Positions 8,069-16,438 of a stretch of DNA of 64,000 bases are shown one piece after another. Within the stretch, counting starts at the first letter, position 1, and every line of letters starts with the position of its first letter. Made by a program: the position numbers and the translations under genes. Source of the DNA: Flectobacillus sp049240685 (GTDB lineage: Bacteria; Bacteroidota; Bacteroidia; Cytophagales; Spirosomataceae); the NCBI RefSeq assembly GCF_049240685.1, contig NZ_JBMLSD010000259.1, positions 1 through 64,000 on the forward strand, written 5' to 3'. The notes below the pieces were generated by a model. The model did not search any database. It worked only from the letters and a program-made list of their open reading frames with translations, and was not told the DNA's origin.

Positions 8069-10552
8069 CTATTCCGTTTTGGCTTTGATTACCTTTACAG
8101 TAGTTCTTCGGTTTTTTTGATGCTCACGTTCGGTGCAACTTACACCGTCCGAACAGCCATTTACTAACAATGACTCTCCATATCCTTTAGCCAACATTCT
8201 ATTACGCTCAACACCTTTGCTAGCAATATAATCTACGGCAGCTTGAGCACGTTTGGATGAAAGATTTAGATTTTCCTGTGCATCACCACGGCTATCGGTA
8301 TGTGAACCTAATTCGATAATCATACTTGGGTTTTTCATCAAAGTTGCCGCGAGTTTATCCAATTCTCTGGCGGCATCTTTTCTAATTTTGGCACTACCCA
8401 TATCGTAATAGATATTGTCAATCGTGATTAGGTCGCCTTCCTTAAACATACCCAAATCTTGGGAAACGACTTTGGGTTTAACTTTTTTAATAACCTTATT
8501 GATTTTATTGACGGTAGTTCCGTAACCATCCTTTGATACTTCGAGAGTATAATCACAACCTTCTTCCATATCAAAAGCATACACCCCGTCGGGGCCTGTG
8601 ACAACTTGTTGTTTAGACCCATCACACTCATTAATAAAAGTTACGAGTACGCCTTCAATAGGAGTTTTTTCAATTTCGGTTTTAACAACCCCTTTCAACT
8701 GAGATACCTTTTCAATCTTCGTAGTATCTGTTGGCTGAACTATTTCTATAGGAGTAGGATTTTTGGGTTGTACCTCTGGCTGTGTTACGATGGGGCCACC
8801 TTGTTTTCGCAAAGGAATATCCATAGCTGAAGGCGCATTATCCGATTCGCCTTTGGTCGAAAAGCCAAGAACGTTGGTATTGTATCCTTCTCTTTTTACC
8901 GAAATCACATAATCTGTGTCGCGATTGATGCAAAACTGTGTTTGCCCTGATTCGTTAGTCAATAATTTTTCTTCGGTTCCTCCTTTTGCTAACAAACTTA
9001 CTTCAGCTTTTGCGATTGGGCTCTTTGTTTCTCCATCTACGATGGTCAATAACATTTGTCGACAATCATAAACATCGGCCTTTTTGGTGAATCTATAAAT
9101 ATCATCATCATCACCTCGGCGCCTATCGCTACTAAAATATCCATTCAATCGTTGTCCATCTGTAATAATACCAAAGTCATCATTTTCAGAATTAAAAGGT
9201 TCGCCGATATTCAGTGGAGAACGATTTGGAAGTCCGTTTTGGGTAGAAATAATAAAGATATCTAAGCCCCCTGCCCCTTTTAGACCATCAGAAGCAAAGT
9301 AAACATTGCCACGCTCGTCCACAAACGGGAACACCTCCGTTCCTTTTGTATTTACTTCTTTACCGAGATTACTTGGGGTACCCCATTTACCATCTTTATA
9401 CTCTACGACCCAAATATCCATACCCCCTTGCCCACCTTTACGATCTGAGGCAAAATACAGATACCGTCCATCTTTTGACCATGCCGGGTGTGCCGTCGAA
9501 AAATCATCGCCATTGAAAGGCAATTCTATGGCCTCGCCCCAACCAGATTCGCCCATTACGGCCATATATAATTTTAGCTTTGTAACATTATCTTCACTTC
9601 TTCCCTGCGAACCCTCATTGAAGTTATTTCTAGTAAATATAATTTTTGAAAAATCATTACTAAAAGTAGCGGGGCCTTCATGAAATTTAGTATTCAAAGT
9701 TTTACTAAAAACTTCAGATTCGGCTACTTTCCCTTTTGCCGCTGGTTTAATTTTGGTAGTTTCTTCAGGAATAGCCTCAAAATAATTAACGGTCTTGGAG
9801 TCATTGGCTGTAACTCTTGTATAAAAGTCTTTACCTAGTTTTGAAGAACCTGTTTTTATAACTTTTTGCTTAGGAGCATCCAAAATTTCCTCCGAGATTC
9901 CTGTAACTTTATTGATATCGCTGACATAGTACAAATCCAAATAACCACTATTTCCTACCAAACTACTTCCAGAGCCTTTTCCCGAGCAAAACACCAATCC
10001 ATTCTTATAGTACATCGGACTAAACTCTGGTTTGGTAGTATTAAAATCAAGATATTCGACTAAGTATCGTCCGTTTTGTGTAAAAGGATCATTGGAGATT
10101 CTGGCTATCGTTGATGCTTGAGATTGGCGAGTATCGTCACGAAGAGAAGCAGACAAATTATTGTACTTTTCAAACCATTCTTGTGCTTCCTTGAATTTAT
10201 TATTTTGTACTAAAACCTGAGCAAAATACAAATAGGATTTCATTTGCTCATCCGAAAAATTTACAGGAATATCAAAGGCTTTACGATAAGTTTGTTCAGC
10301 ATTTTCAAATTTCCCTACCGCTTTATAGCTGTAGGCTAATTGCAAGAGAGCCGTTAAACGTTCGGAATTACTAAGCTTTTGAGAGCTATTTTGAAGAATT
10401 TGTTCAAATTTGGGTATCGCAGTCACAAAACTAGACACCTCAAAATGTCGAGTAGCATCTTTGAGTAAGGAATTACTGTTTTGAGACCAGACAGCTGCAC
10501 TCTGTATTAGGCTCAATATCAGTACAAATAATTTCTTTTTAACTTTAGGCAT
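8069..10552 (-). CDS. PorE-like OmpA-family protein (TPR, PD40 propeller, two CRD-like domains, OmpA)
   Basis: An 827-residue secreted envelope protein. A signal peptide (MPKVKKKLFVLILSLIQSAAVWSQ) has no lipobox Cys, unlike the paralogue at 879-2873. TPR-like helices follow (about 30-150), then a PD40 propeller (about 170-520) with blades such as LYFASDRKGGQGGMDIW and VYFASDGLKGAGGLDIF. Two carboxypeptidase-regulatory-like segments come next (about 525-600 and 645-715), then an OmpA domain with SHTDSRG (Asp753) and a conserved NRRT near the end. The frame extends to 10636, but the ATG at 10550-10552 begins the signal peptide and is preferred. By family the OmpA domain should bind peptidoglycan. 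A link to T9SS is suggested by the PorE-like layout but is not proven. Confidence 0.82.
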   Translation of the reverse strand: MPKVKKKLFVLILSLIQSAAVWSQNSNSLLKDATRHFEVSSFVTAIPKFEQILQNSSQKLSNSERLTALLQLAYSYKAVGKFENAEQTYRKAFDIPVNFSDEQMKSYLYFAQVLVQNNKFKEAQEWFEKYNNLSASLRDDTRQSQASTIARISNDPFTQNGRYLVEYLDFNTTKPEFSPMYYKNGLVFCSGKGSGSSLVGNSGYLDLYYVSDINKVTGISEEILDAPKQKVIKTGSSKLGKDFYTRVTANDSKTVNYFEAIPEETTKIKPAAKGKVAESEVFSKTLNTKFHEGPATFSNDFSKIIFTRNNFNEGSQGRSEDNVTKLKLYMAVMGESGWGEAIELPFNGDDFSTAHPAWSKDGRYLYFASDRKGGQGGMDIWVVEYKDGKWGTPSNLGKEVNTKGTEVFPFVDERGNVYFASDGLKGAGGLDIFIISTQNGLPNRSPLNIGEPFNSENDDFGIITDGQRLNGYFSSDRRRGDDDDIYRFTKKADVYDCRQMLLTIVDGETKSPIAKAEVSLLAKGGTEEKLLTNESGQTQFCINRDTDYVISVKREGYNTNVLGFSTKGESDNAPSAMDIPLRKQGGPIVTQPEVQPKNPTPIEIVQPTDTTKIEKVSQLKGVVKTEIEKTPIEGVLVTFINECDGSKQQVVTGPDGVYAFDMEEGCDYTLEVSKDGYGTTVNKINKVIKKVKPKVVSQDLGMFKEGDLITIDNIYYDMGSAKIRKDAARELDKLAATLMKNPSMIIELGSHTDSRGDAQENLNLSSKRAQAAVDYIASKGVERNRMLAKGYGESLLVNGCSDGVSCTEREHQKNRRTTVKVIKAKTE

Positions 10553-10805
10553 TGTATTAATGGGGTTGTAAAAGAAGTGCCTCAAAAGGCCTAGAATCTT
10601 CATTTCTAATCGATTGAAAACAACTTCCCAATCCAATTAAAGCATAAATCATGCCAAGCAAGGATTGGATTTTTCTTATATGATTAACCTTATTATTTCA
10701 TGAATCTATGGCGAAAATGGGGGTTATAGTTTTATCCAAAACTTGCATTTTGGGTAGTTTAAGGCATAATCTGTTTCAAAGCCCTATGGTATTGAGATAG
10801 TTTTA

Positions 10806-10813
10806 TAAATTTG
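10806..10813 (+). promoter_or_regulatory. -7 element upstream of rnhB
   Basis: TAAATTTG followed by CACC matches TAnnTTTG, 21 bases before the rnhB ATG. No convincing -33 TTTG was found at the right spacing. Confidence 0.4.
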
Positions 10814-10834
10814 CACCTCAACAATGTAAAGACT

Positions 10835-11407
10835 ATGCTCAAAAGCTTTTATAATGAATCTTTAATCGAGGCTGGGCTCGACGAGGCTGGACGTGGATGT
10901 TTGGCTGGCCCTGTAGTGGCGGCGGCAGTAATTTTACCCAAATATTACGAACACGAGCTCTTAAATGATTCGAAGCAACTCAATAAAAAACAACGCGAAG
11001 CGCTTCGCTTAGACATTCAGCGCGATGCCTTGACGTGGGCAGTGGCAGAAGTATCCAATATCGAAATCGACCAAATAAATATTCTCAAAGCAAGCATGAA
11101 AGCCATGCACTTGGCGGTTGACCAATTACAAATACGACCTGAACATTTGCTAATAGATGGCAATCGTTTTCCCAACTACCCGATGATTCCTCATACTTGT
11201 ATTGTCAAAGGTGATGCCAAATTTCTCAATATTGCCGCAGCTTCGGTATTAGCCAAGACTTTTAGAGATGATTTAATGGAAGAACTAGCAAAAATCTATC
11301 CACATTATGGCTGGGAACAAAATGCAGGCTATCCTACCCCCAAACACCGCAAGGCAATTCAGGAATTTGGAACAACTCCCTTGCACCGAATGACATTTAA
11401 AATGTAA
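10835..11407 (+). CDS. rnhB: Ribonuclease HII
   Basis: A cytoplasmic endonuclease that removes ribonucleotides from DNA and the RNA strand of RNA/DNA hybrids. The 190-residue protein opens with the family signature GLDEAGRGCLAGPVVAAAV, holding the first two metal-binding acids (Asp16, Glu17). LIDGNRF supplies a further acidic residue and a KGDAKFLNIAAASVLAKTFRD helix follows. Length and C-terminus (GYPTPKHRKAIQEFGTTPLHR) are typical. The ATG at 10835 is preferred to an upstream in-frame TTG that overlaps the promoter-like element. The GH3 gene starts 38 bases downstream on the same strand, so the two may share a transcript. Confidence 0.95.
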   Translation: MLKSFYNESLIEAGLDEAGRGCLAGPVVAAAVILPKYYEHELLNDSKQLNKKQREALRLDIQRDALTWAVAEVSNIEIDQINILKASMKAMHLAVDQLQIRPEHLLIDGNRFPNYPMIPHTCIVKGDAKFLNIAAASVLAKTFRDDLMEELAKIYPHYGWEQNAGYPTPKHRKAIQEFGTTPLHRMTFKM

Positions 11408-11445
11408 ATTGAGTAAATTTCGTTAAGCACTTTTCAAGAATTACC

Positions 11446-12930
11446 ATGGGAATAAGAGCCATTTTGGCAAAACCTTTTGCTGCTTATGTTATTAGTCAAC
11501 GAAAAAAATGGGAAAAAAATGCTGTGGAAACGCAGCTAAATCTCATGAAATCGTTGCTTCAACAAGCCTCGAATACTGTATTTGGGAAAGACCATAAATT
11601 CTCAGAAATCAATGATTATGAGCAATTTAAACAAAATATACCTATCAATGACTATGAAGGGCTTAAATGCTATGTAGAAAGGGTAGTTGCTGGGGAACCT
11701 GATATTTTATGGCCAAACAAGCCTTTGTATTTTGCCAAAACATCGGGCACCACTTCGGGTGTCAAATATATTCCTATTTCGAAAGAATCTATTGGCTTTC
11801 ATATCAATGGCGCTCGTGATGCCTTATTGAGTTATGTACATGAAACTGGCAATTCATCATTTCTTGATAAAAAATTAATATTCCTTTCTGGTTCGCCCGA
11901 AATGACGATGAAACATGGTATTCATGTAGGTCGTTTGTCGGGAATTGTGAATCACCATGTGCCCGACTACTTGAGAAGTAATCAATTACCAAGCTATGAA
12001 ACCAATTGTATGGAAGATTGGGAAGCCAAGCTTGATAAAATTATTGATGAAACTCTCCCTGAAAATATGTCATTAATTTCGGGTATTCCACCTTGGGTAC
12101 AGATGTATTTTGATAGAATACAAGCTCGTACTGGCAAAAAAATCAAAGATGTATTTCCTGACTTTTCGGTATTTGTATACGGTGGGGTAAATTTTGAACC
12201 TTATCGTGCCAAATTATTCGAATCTATTGGCAAGAAAATAGATTCTATCGAAACCTATCCAGCTTCGGAAGGATTCATTGCCTATCAGGATTCTCAAAAA
12301 GCTGAAGGTTTATTGTTACTGCTAAACTCTGGTGTGTTCTACGAGTTTATTCCAGCAGAAGATTACTTCAAACCCAACCCTCGTAGATTACATATTGGTG
12401 AAGTAGAATTGGGAGTGAATTATGCGCTCATCATGAATACCAACGCAGGTTTGTGGGGCTATTCGATTGGAGATACCGTCAAATTTGTCTCTCTCGAGCC
12501 ATATCGTATTGTAGTGTCTGGGCGTATCAAGCACTTTATTTCTGCCTTTGGAGAACACGTAATTGGCGAAGAGGTAGAAAAAGCCATGCAATATGCGATG
12601 CAGCAACATCCTGAAGTTGAATTAGTAGAGTTTACGGTAGCGCCGCAAGTAACACCTCCCGAGGGCGGTTTACCTTATCATGAGTGGTTGATAGAGTTTG
12701 CCAAAGCACCCAACAACCTCGAAGCTTTTGCCAATACGCTTGATGAAAAACTTACTCAGCTTAATGTCTATTATGATGATTTGATTACGGGAAATATTTT
12801 GCAAAGACTCAAAATCAGAGCCTTAGCCCCAAATGCCTTTATCGACTATATGAAGTCTCAAGGTAAATTAGGCGGTCAAAATAAAGTTCCTCGCTTATCG
12901 AATGACCGTAAAATTGCGGATGAGATATAA
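11446..12930 (+). CDS. GH3-family acyl-acid amido synthetase-like protein
   Basis: A 494-residue member of the GH3 family, a branch of the ANL adenylating superfamily. In plants these enzymes adenylate an acid (for example jasmonate or indole acetate) and couple it to an amino acid. The phosphate-binding loop is seen as KTSGTTSGVKYIPIS (about 105-119). A second nucleotide motif region contains YPASEGFIA (about 272-280), and YSIGDTVKF with RIKHFISAFGEHV (about 340-370) marks the hinge to the C-terminal domain. Bacterial GH3 substrates are largely unknown, so none is proposed. A strong terminator follows the stop. Confidence 0.85.
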   Translation: MGIRAILAKPFAAYVISQRKKWEKNAVETQLNLMKSLLQQASNTVFGKDHKFSEINDYEQFKQNIPINDYEGLKCYVERVVAGEPDILWPNKPLYFAKTSGTTSGVKYIPISKESIGFHINGARDALLSYVHETGNSSFLDKKLIFLSGSPEMTMKHGIHVGRLSGIVNHHVPDYLRSNQLPSYETNCMEDWEAKLDKIIDETLPENMSLISGIPPWVQMYFDRIQARTGKKIKDVFPDFSVFVYGGVNFEPYRAKLFESIGKKIDSIETYPASEGFIAYQDSQKAEGLLLLLNSGVFYEFIPAEDYFKPNPRRLHIGEVELGVNYALIMNTNAGLWGYSIGDTVKFVSLEPYRIVVSGRIKHFISAFGEHVIGEEVEKAMQYAMQQHPEVELVEFTVAPQVTPPEGGLPYHEWLIEFAKAPNNLEAFANTLDEKLTQLNVYYDDLITGNILQRLKIRALAPNAFIDYMKSQGKLGGQNKVPRLSNDRKIADEI

Positions 12931-12950
12931 GTGAGGGGAAAGTAAACAGG

Positions 12951-12996
12951 GACAAAGGCACAAAGTGATATTACTACTTTGTGCCTTTGTCTTTTT
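12951..12996. terminator. Rho-independent terminator after the GH3 gene
   Basis: Perfect 16-bp stem: GACAAAGGCACAAAGT (12951-12966) and its complement (12976-12991), 9-base loop, followed by TTTTTAG. It begins 20 bases after the stop codon. Confidence 0.85.
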
Positions 12997-13166
12997 AGTC
13001 ATATCTATTACCTAGTCTGTGAAAAATTTCAAGAACTAAACATTTCGAATGTCAGAAGTATAGCCTGCTTTCTTAGACCCATAATTTATAAAAACTATTA
13101 TATGTCAATCTATTTCCGAAATCAAAAATCCTCAATAGTTTGCAAATCCTCATACAGTCCTAATTC

Positions 13167-13787
13167 TTATTGCTCAATTTTGGTATTGAGTTTGCTGAGT
13201 TGCTTTACATCTACCAATCTAATCACATCTTTCTTCGAGAATTTAATCATCCACAATCCTAGCAAATCGCCTTTTTTACGAAAATCTAAGCTATCAATTT
13301 TGGTTTTGGTCACAAGCTCTTGTAACTGTGCTTTTGATGCGCCTTTCAATTGATTTTCTAGAACCACGGGTGACGTAAAATACAAATGTTCACGGTCCTC
13401 GCTCATCTGTATATTATCAATTTGAGGAAGGTGATTTTCGGCATTGTATTGGTAGGCATCTAATATTTCATTTACCTTTTTGCCCAACGCAGGATTTTGT
13501 AATTTGATTGGACTACCAATTGCTATTTCAATACGATATGTTTTCTGTAAAGAATCGATAGCATGAGCATCAAGGATATTTTTGACAAAACTTTTGTTCA
13601 AATCTTGTGTTATTTTTTTCCCCCAATCATCTACTTGCGCTGTAATTTGTGCGCTATTGATGCGTTTTACCTGTCTTTCTTTGAGTTCTTTTACAGCCGC
13701 AGTTGTATCAATTCTCTTGCTAAAATCACAAGACTGTAAGCCTATCATAAGCGCTAATAGTCCTATTCCAAATGTACGTTTTTTCAT
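13167..13787 (-). CDS. Hypothetical lipoprotein
   Basis: A 206-residue protein with a signal peptide ending LQSC (Cys20), so probably a lipoprotein. The mature part is mainly helical and charged, with a Lys/Glu/Arg-rich segment (VKELKERQVKRIN) followed by a domain containing ITQDLNKSFVKNI and LYFTSPVVLENQLKGASK. I do not recognise the family. It lies alone on the reverse strand. A hairpin (13843-13882) separates it from the small lipoprotein gene upstream. A 124-codon frame on the other strand (12979-13353) is a shadow. Confidence 0.7.
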   Translation of the reverse strand: MKKRTFGIGLLALMIGLQSCDFSKRIDTTAAVKELKERQVKRINSAQITAQVDDWGKKITQDLNKSFVKNILDAHAIDSLQKTYRIEIAIGSPIKLQNPALGKKVNEILDAYQYNAENHLPQIDNIQMSEDREHLYFTSPVVLENQLKGASKAQLQELVTKTKIDSLDFRKKGDLLGLWMIKFSKKDVIRLVDVKQLSKLNTKIEQ

Positions 13788-13842
13788 TGCTGTGTCTTAG
13801 GGTTATGCAATTTTACAAATATACAACAGAGCGAAGTGCGGT

Positions 13843-13882
13843 AAACAAAAAAGCCTCTAAATCAATAGAGGCTTTTTTGTTT
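13843..13882. terminator. Terminator downstream of the small Arg/Tyr-rich lipoprotein gene
   Basis: Perfect 16-bp stem AAACAAAAAAGCCTCT / AGAGGCTTTTTTGTTT with an 8-base loop. Confidence 0.8.
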
Positions 13883-13992
13883 GGCTGTGGGATATGGGCT
13901 GTGGGCATTCGGCAACGCTGATTACTTATTCTGTAAAAAGAAGTATTTGAGTTTATTTCCGAAATCAAAAATCCCTAATCCTCAATAGTATT

Positions 13993-14226
13993 TTACCATC
14001 TTCCTCTTCTACTACGATATGAGTAACGAGGATATCTTCTGTCTGGCACAACAATTACTCTCCTTGGAGGTGGCACCACATATCTGTAGGCTGGACGCCC
14101 ATAATACGGTCGGCGATAACCATAATCATATCCACGAACATGGGTCACACACGATGACATCACCGTTACAAGTCCTATTAATAAAGCCAGCAAAAAGGCA
14201 TATTTTTTGAATTTTAGATTTTCCAT
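13993..14226 (-). CDS. Small Arg/Tyr/Pro-rich lipoprotein
   Basis: A 77-residue protein. After a signal peptide with lipobox MSSC (Cys26) the mature part is only about 50 residues, dominated by Arg, Tyr and Pro (GYRRPYYGRPAYRYVVPPP). It has no globular core and ends SRRGRW. The frame extends to 14268, but the ATG at 14224-14226 starts directly at a charged n-region (MENLKFKKYAF) and is preferred. Such short basic lipoproteins are frequent in Cytophagales; I know no function. Confidence 0.6.
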   Translation of the reverse strand: MENLKFKKYAFLLALLIGLVTVMSSCVTHVRGYDYGYRRPYYGRPAYRYVVPPPRRVIVVPDRRYPRYSYRSRRGRW

Positions 14227-14679
14227 AGCTTCAAATATTTGATAGTCAATGAAGAAGTTTACTTGCAATAGGCACTATGCTGTAAGCAAAAAGTGTTTCT
14301 TCTAAAAATGATTGGCACATTTTGGAATAGTGCTTAGAGTCCATAGCGCATTAATGCATAAGAAGTTATTTATATGTGTTAGACAACGGAATTTTTAGGA
14401 GGTTTATTTTTACCCAAAATCTAAGAAATTCGTTTGCCCGAAGGCAAATAGGTGTAGTTGAAAGAAAAAATGCTTCTTGGATAAACCAAAATTCGAGAGA
14501 ATCATCTTTTCTTTTGCAGGTATCTGTACATTAGACAATAACCACACATTTTTCCCCTATTTTATGGGAAAGAATTTTGTATCTTTGCACCCTGAAAATG
14601 AGAAATCTAAACTGAGTCGGAACACAAAATAGTTAACTATCCCTTTGCTGACTCATAAAACATACAACATCCACAACCA
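14227..14679. other. Divergent intergenic region upstream of prfA, 453 bp
   Basis: Contains TATCTTTGCACC (-7 element at 14580-14587), with 92 bases from the element to the prfA ATG. A short inverted repeat GTTTGCCCGAAGGCAAA lies near 14432-14448. Nothing else was recognised. Confidence 0.4.
14580..14587 (+). promoter_or_regulatory. -7 promoter element of prfA
   Basis: TATCTTTG followed by CACCC, the form typical of strong Bacteroidota promoters; the -33 element is not clear. Confidence 0.5.
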
Positions 14680-15750
14680 ATGATAGAACAACTAGAAGCC
14701 ATCCGCGAACGCTTTGAAGAGGTTGCACAACAAATAACGCAACCAGAAATCGTTTCGGATATGAAGAAATTCAAGACGATTAGTAAAGAATATAAAGACT
14801 TAGAAAAGATTGTTAATCAATACAAAGATTATCAAAACGTATTGTCGAACATTGAGTCTGCTAAAGAGGTAATTGCGACAGAAAAAGACGAGGAGTTTCG
14901 TGATATGGCCAAAGCTGAATTAGAAGAGTTGTTGCCACAAAAAGAGGAAATGGAAAAAGTCTTAAAAGAATTATTGATTCCGAAAGACCCTAACGATTCT
15001 AAAAACATCATTCTTGAAATTCGTGCAGGTACAGGCGGTGACGAAGCAGGTATTTTTGCTGGAGACCTTTTCCGTATGTATCAACGTTTTTGCGCAAACC
15101 AAGGTTGGCAGTTTCAAATCATGGACTTTACCGATGCTTCTTCTGGTGGTTACAAAGAGATTATTGTAAGTGTACAAGGGGAAGATGTATATGGCAAAAT
15201 GAAATTCGAATCGGGCGTTCACCGTGTACAACGTGTGCCTGCTACCGAATCTCAAGGTCGTATCCATACGTCGGCAGCAACAGTTGCGGTACTTCCCGAA
15301 GCAGACGAGGTAGACGTTGTTATCAACATGAACGATATCCGTAAAGATACCTTCTGTTCGTCGGGTGCGGGTGGGCAGTCAGTAAACACCACTTATTCGG
15401 CGGTACGTGTAACCCACCTTCCAACGGGTTTGGTAGTACAATGTCAGGACGAGCGTTCTCAGATTAAAAACTTTGAGAAGGCCATGACGGTATTGCGTTC
15501 ACGTATTTATGAAATTGAATTAGAAAAACAACAGTCGGCTATTGCTGGTAACCGTCGCTCGATGGTAGGCTCAGGTGACCGCTCTGACAAAATTCGTACA
15601 TACAACTATCCACAAGGACGTGTCACCGACCACCGTATTGGTTATACAGTTTATAACCTTCCTGTAGTAATGGATGGTGAAATTGGTGATTTTATCGATA
15701 ACCTTCGTATTGCTGAAAATGCAGAAAAATTAAAAGAAGGAGCTGTTTAA
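14680..15750 (+). CDS. prfA: Peptide chain release factor 1
   Basis: RF1 recognises UAA and UAG in the ribosomal A site and triggers hydrolysis of peptidyl-tRNA. The 356-residue protein has the stop-codon-reading PxT motif as RVPATESQGRIHTS and the catalytic GGQ in SGAGGQSVNTT (GGQ at about 231-233). The PxT motif distinguishes it from RF2, which has SPF. Length matches the family. The ATG at 14680 gives the normal helical N-terminus. No prmC methyltransferase gene follows; the gene ends in a convergent repeat region. Confidence 0.97.
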   Translation: MIEQLEAIRERFEEVAQQITQPEIVSDMKKFKTISKEYKDLEKIVNQYKDYQNVLSNIESAKEVIATEKDEEFRDMAKAELEELLPQKEEMEKVLKELLIPKDPNDSKNIILEIRAGTGGDEAGIFAGDLFRMYQRFCANQGWQFQIMDFTDASSGGYKEIIVSVQGEDVYGKMKFESGVHRVQRVPATESQGRIHTSAATVAVLPEADEVDVVINMNDIRKDTFCSSGAGGQSVNTTYSAVRVTHLPTGLVVQCQDERSQIKNFEKAMTVLRSRIYEIELEKQQSAIAGNRRSMVGSGDRSDKIRTYNYPQGRVTDHRIGYTVYNLPVVMDGEIGDFIDNLRIAENAEKLKEGAV

Positions 15751-16038
15751 GTATTAATACGCTCTAGGCTATAAGCCGTAGGCATTAGGCAAAAAATTAT
15801 AGGCATGATATTGAAAAATACTATTCGCTTATGGCATATAGCTTAATGTCTTTAGGCTTTCAGGTATCGGCTTTCGAAGGTGAGCTTTGGTGAAAAGCAT
15901 GTTAAAACTCTTTGTCTAGTGCCTGTTGCCTTGTACCTAGGCATTTTTTTGCACAATTACTTGAATCTCTATTTATATAAAAGCTCATGTCAAGTAATGG
16001 CATGAGCTTTTTTGTTTTTCCCGATTTGTGGTCTTTGT
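15751..16038. repeat. Convergent region with a rightward copy of repeat family A and a terminator
   Basis: From about 15760 to 15970 the words TAGGCATTAGGCAAAA, TTTCAGGTATCGGCTTTCG, AAAGCATGTTAAAACTCTTTG and GTGCCTGTTGCCTTG match the copies at 4665-4815 and, inverted, 61110-61290. The terminator hairpin follows at 15979-16013. Confidence 0.65.
15979..16013. terminator. Terminator between prfA and the XRE regulator
   Basis: Stem AAAAGCTCATG / CATGAGCTTTT (11 bp) with an 11-base loop, followed by TTGTTTTT. Confidence 0.8.
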
Positions 16039-16248
16039 TTAGGCTCTTTTTTTAACAACAAAAAACCTACCCACTTCACATTCGAGTACTGTTGATATTT
16101 TGCCTAAGTCTGCGACAGACATAGACACTCTATCATTTTCTATTTTTGACAAATAGGATTGTGAAATGCCGAGTAACTCGGCCAGATGAGATTGCTTGAA
16201 TCCTTTTTCTTTACGAACTTTTTTGACGATAGAACCTCTAAATTGCAT
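16039..16248 (-). CDS. Small XRE-family HTH regulator
   Basis: A 69-residue DNA-binding protein consisting of little more than a Cro/C1-type helix-turn-helix. The recognition region is HLAELLGISQSYLSKIEND (about 22-40), followed by VADLGKISTVLECEVGRFF. There is no ligand or dimer domain. It stands alone on the reverse strand beside the TonB receptor gene, which is transcribed away from it. A regulatory link to the receptor is possible but unsupported. Confidence 0.8.
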   Translation of the reverse strand: MQFRGSIVKKVRKEKGFKQSHLAELLGISQSYLSKIENDRVSMSVADLGKISTVLECEVGRFFVVKKRA

Positions 16249-16438
16249 AGGATAAAACTTTGGAAGTTGGATTAATTTATGTGTAGTAATAACTTTTTTT
16301 AAACGTCGTAAATGTACCTTTTCTTGTAGAAATATTCCTATAAAGAATAATTAAAATGTTAAAAAGCTTGTAAAAGGTCTTTTTTGAGCCAAACTTTACT
16401 CAAAACACATCCATATACACTTAGCTTTTAATATTTCT

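Noticed and set aside
12979..13353. 124-codon plus-strand frame after the GH3 gene
   Set aside because: Mostly antisense to the 13167-13787 lipoprotein gene; Cys/Ser/Tyr-rich without a domain.
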